Below are positions 29,142 through 31,722 of a DNA stretch of 31,722 bases, in pieces. The translations under genes were made by a program, and so were the position numbers. Each line of letters begins with the position of its first letter. Position 1 is the stretch's first letter. Source of the DNA: Chara braunii (taxonomy: Eukaryota; Streptophyta; Charophyceae; Charales; Characeae); contig BFEA01000394.1 in the NCBI GenBank assembly GCA_003427395.1, positions 89,247 through 120,968 on the forward strand, read 5' to 3'. The notes below the pieces were generated by a model. The model ran no database searches. It worked only from the letters and a program-made list of their open reading frames with translations, and had not been told where the DNA came from.

Positions 29142-29335
29142 TGGCACCATGCGGGCAGGTGTGCATGGTACTATGCGGGTTGGGTTGCGCTGCGTGGGGC
29201 GGGTCATACTATGTGGACGACATGGCCCAGGTGATAGTGTGTGGGTCTAGTCGTAGTAATTGGGGCAGGTGGTAGCATGCGGACTGCATGGCACCATGTG
29301 GGCTGACCAGTAGAGTGTGGAGTAGGTGGGCAATG
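29142..29335 (+). repeat. CTATGTGG minisatellite, right part
   Basis: Units such as GGCACCATGCGGGCAGG, GGTACTATGCGGGTTGG, GTCATACTATGTGGACG and GGCACCATGTGGGCTG continue the array interrupted by the family A element. Confidence 0.65.
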
Positions 29336-29529
29336 CTAAACTGCAATTTACCGTAGACGGCCAGCTGAGTGTGTGATAGGCGGGTGATGCTAGAACGGGC
29401 CTGCTGTGTACCATGCCGCTATTTTTTTTTCGTTTTTACAACTGCCTTGAGGTATCGGCTTCAAACCAACCAGTCCCGGGTACATTCAGAGTTATTTGAG
29501 GGCATACGGACACCAGTACTTTCCAAAGC

Positions 29530-30225
29530 GTATCTGACCGCAATTATGGCCAGAGACCTGGATGAATCTGACCTTAGTAACAGCCAGAGACCGCAATTGT
29601 GGCCAGACCTGAATGAATCTGACCTCGGTAATTTCCAGAGCTCAGTAGAAAAAGTCCTAGTGTGAACGTCCTCTGAGTCGGTAGGGATTCGAACTCGAGT
29701 CGTTATTTGAACCGGTCGTGGGTGCACCAACTGAGCCAGCCCCCTCGGTCAAGTTGCTATCTACTTGTATTCCAACATCCGAGTCCCGATACAACAAAAC
29801 CCTTGATGGCCGCGATTATAGCCAGGCCTGGGTGAACCTGACCTCAATAGCGTCCAGATCTTAGAGGACAAAGTACTCGTGTGAATTTCCTCTGAGTTGG
29901 TAGGGATTCGAGCTCAGGACCTGGATGAATCTGAGCTCAATAGCATCCGGAGCTTGGTAGAAAAAGTCCCGGTGTGAGTTTCCTACGAGCTCGGTCCATG
30001 GGTGTATCAACTGAGCCAGACCCTTTTGTCAGGCTGCATCAGCGCCCAAAAGCGACAAACCCCTAGATGACCGCTGTTATGGCTAGACCTGGATGAATCT
30101 GGCGTTCAGAGCTGTGAGTATGCTCTGAGTTGGTGGGGATCCGAGCAGAGGTCCCCATTTCAACAGTTTGTGGATGTACCAACTGAGCCAGGACAGTCCG
30201 CCATGCTGCAATGTACTTGTATTCA
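29530..30225 (-). repeat. Tandem tRNA-derived SINE-like units
   Basis: On the minus strand, A-boxes TGGCTCAGTTGG occur at 29727-29738 and 30179-30190, and a variant at 30007-30018. B-boxes GAGTTCGAATCC (29685-29696), GAGCTCGAATCC (29903-29914) and a degraded one (30135-30147) follow at tRNA-like spacing in the complete units. Each head continues into a shared tail (CTCAGAGGAAATTCACAC, ACTTTTTCTACCAAGCTC, GTCAGATTCATCCAGG). Two complete and two rearranged units are visible. The acceptor and T stems do not pair, which excludes real tRNA genes. Confidence 0.65.
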
Positions 30226-30955
30226 AACGTTCGCACCCAAAAACAACAAACTCCGCGTGGCCCTCAAAGCCACGGCCATCGGGCAAAAACAACAAACTCC
30301 ACACTAGGAAGTGAAAAAGCAAACCCCAAGCGGCCCTCGAGGCCACAACCGTCACACAAAAACAACAAACTCCACGCTGGGAAATGAAAAAGCAAACAAC
30401 GCACGGACCTTGAAGCCACAACCGTCGGGCAAAAACAACCGACTCCACACCAGGAAATAAAAAGGCAAACCCCGAGCGGCCCGTGAAGCCATGACCAACG
30501 GCCAAAAACAACAAGCTCCATACTGGGAAGTGAAAAAGCAATGTGGACCTTGAAGCCACAACATCGGGCAAAAACAACGAAGGCAAACCCCGCGCGGCCC
30601 TCAAAGCCACGGCCATCGGGCAAAAACAACAAACTCCACGCTGGGAAATGAAAAAGCAAACCCCAAGCAGCCTGTGAAGCCATGACTGTTGGGCAAAAGC
30701 AACAAACGCCACGCAGGAAATGAAAAATCAAACACCGCGCAGACCTTGAAGCCACAACCGTCGGGCAAAAACAACAAACTCCACACCGGGAAACAAAATA
30801 GGCGAACCCCGAACAGCCCACGAAGCCCTCACCGTCGAGCAAAAACAAAACTCCACGACAGGAAATGAAAAAGCAAACCTCACGTGGCCCTCGAAGCCAA
30901 GACCATCGGGCAAAATCAACACACTCCATGCTGGGAAATGAAAAAATAAAATAAA
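30226..30955 (-). repeat. 73-bp satellite, about ten units
   Basis: GGGCAAAAACAACAAACTCC starts about every 73 bp (for example 30281 and 30354), with AAATGAAAAAGCAAACCCC and GGCCCTCAAAGCCACGGCC between. Units differ by point changes and small deletions. Because 73 is not a multiple of three, each minus frame cycles through all unit frames; the 200-codon Phe/Leu-rich frames are therefore repeat artefacts. Confidence 0.88.
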
Positions 30956-31432
30956 ATGTGTATGCCATGGAAACACGACATGGGACTCTTTTTTTCCTGG
31001 GCCCACGGGAAGCAACGTCCGGGGCCAGCTTTTTTCCTCTATGGATGGATGGAAAGTTGGAAACTGATCAGAACAGATACTACACTTGAGCTTAGACAAA
31101 CAAAAATCTAAGATGTCAAAATAATTCGGATTCCCGAAGAACACTTGAAATTCAAATTCGTCGTACGATTGTGCAAGGGATCTTGAAAGAAAGCCACCGC
31201 CTTGGTGAAGTAAGAGAAGACAGGTGAATATCTTGGACACATTGAGGTTCAGAGAAGAAGAAACGCACAGCAGAACATTGCAAGGACTTAAAAAAAATGC
31301 AACATATACAAAAGAGGAAACACAGATAAACGAAAAGAAATTGAAAAATGCATCAGTGGTTTCCTTCCACTATCAAACATCTGCAGAAAAAGACAGATTT
31401 AATTGTCCCTCAACTCTGCGATTCCTTTCATC
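30956..31432. other. Unique DNA, possibly 3' flank of the minus-strand exon
   Basis: No recognisable protein. A minus-strand open stretch (about 31240-30970) runs into the satellite and lacks known motifs. It lies downstream of the candidate exon at 31433-31609. Confidence 0.35.
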
Positions 31433-31609
31433 TTATTGCAGAACAGCACTGCCCCCTGCTGCAGCATTCCTTGAAGCAACAAGTTCAGCCCATGCCTTCG
31501 CTCTCTGGGCACCTTCCTTCCACCGCTTCTTTCGTTCAGCATCCCTCTTCACTATGGCATCCTTTCTTCCTTGAATCTGCTCTTGCGCTTGATTCTGCAG
31601 AACATTCAT
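31433..31609 (-). CDS. Candidate terminal exon of an unidentified gene
   Basis: A 58-residue frame begins MNVLQNQAQEQIQGRKDAIV and continues with ERKKRWKEGAQRAKAWAEL and a C-terminal AAAGGSAVLQ before TAA (31435-31433). It is a charged, helix-like sequence unlike the repeat-derived frames elsewhere. TTCTGCAG (31602-31595) just inside it, preceded by a T-rich stretch, is a plausible 3' splice site, so the ATG may be incidental and the exon may start at 31594. An in-frame TGA lies directly upstream of the ATG. I do not recognise the family. Any upstream exons would lie beyond the window. Confidence 0.3.
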   Translation of the reverse strand: MNVLQNQAQEQIQGRKDAIVKRDAERKKRWKEGAQRAKAWAELVASRNAAAGGSAVLQ

Positions 31610-31659
31610 TCAACCACAAGAACAAGCTCCCTGTTAATCTCTTTCCATGTGCATAATCA

Positions 31660-31661
<2 letters not shown>

Positions 31662-31722
<61 letters not shown>
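31662..31722. repeat. (CT)n microsatellite at window end
   Basis: A pure CT run reaching the last base. Confidence 0.95.

Noticed and set aside
29660-29745. Possible true tRNA gene on the minus strand
   Set aside because: A and B boxes are good, but the acceptor and T stems do not pair; it fits a SINE head better.
30083-30968. Phe/Leu-rich frames of 209 and 234 codons that look like membrane proteins
   Set aside because: They come from a 73-bp satellite read in overlapping frames; hydrophobicity results from the unit sequence.

Overview
The window looks like repeat-dominated nuclear DNA of a plant-lineage eukaryote, and I think most likely a charophyte alga of the Chara type. This rests on the style of the retroelement proteins, the density of nested hairpin elements and the long microsatellites, not on a database match. 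No intact conserved host gene could be recognised. One 261-base N gap (19825-20085), one isolated N (3049) and a sequencing-adapter junction (4280-4308) show that this is a short-read assembly. Linkage across 4290 and across the gap should not be trusted.

Layout. 1-540: alternating hairpin elements (family A) and tRNA-like, SINE-head-like segments. 545-2160: a tandem array carrying the octamer TTCCCGCC at least 12 times, interrupted by three inverted-repeat families (B, C, D). 2395-2506: another family A hairpin. 2525-3230: homopurine low-complexity DNA. 3680-4125: short duplications and a CCAAT cluster. 4280-4308: adapter junction. 4430-4960: a 73-bp minisatellite. 5640-5930: GC-rich minisatellites. 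6224-6322: family B. 7415-8290: a 71-bp tandem repeat and microsatellites. 8290-12700: AT-rich DNA with nothing recognisable except a GC-richer island at 9490-10010. 12700-13340: simple repeats and a ~120-bp hairpin-armed tandem repeat. 13826-15130: four tandem family E elements. 17335-18016: a long family A element.

The main coding content is on the minus strand at 23937-19056: a broken Penelope-like retroelement (PLE). ORF2 has a GIY-YIG endonuclease at its N-terminus followed by reverse transcriptase motifs, the permuted order known from Chlamys/Naiad-type PLEs. Upstream lies a gag-like ORF1 with RG-rich, Pro-rich, Gly/Asn/Tyr-rich, coiled-coil and SAP-like segments. ORF2 is split by an ~837-bp hAT-like DNA element (19573-20409) with 10-bp terminal inverted repeats and a perfect 8-bp target duplication. 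Removing the element plus one duplication restores the reading frame exactly.

24605-31000 holds further tandem repeats, TTAA-flanked inverted-repeat elements (family F), a family A insertion inside a minisatellite, tandem tRNA-derived SINE-like units and a 73-bp satellite. The window ends with a possible terminal exon on the minus strand (31433-31609) and a CT microsatellite. Nothing forms an operon or pathway; the window is a record of nested transposition.
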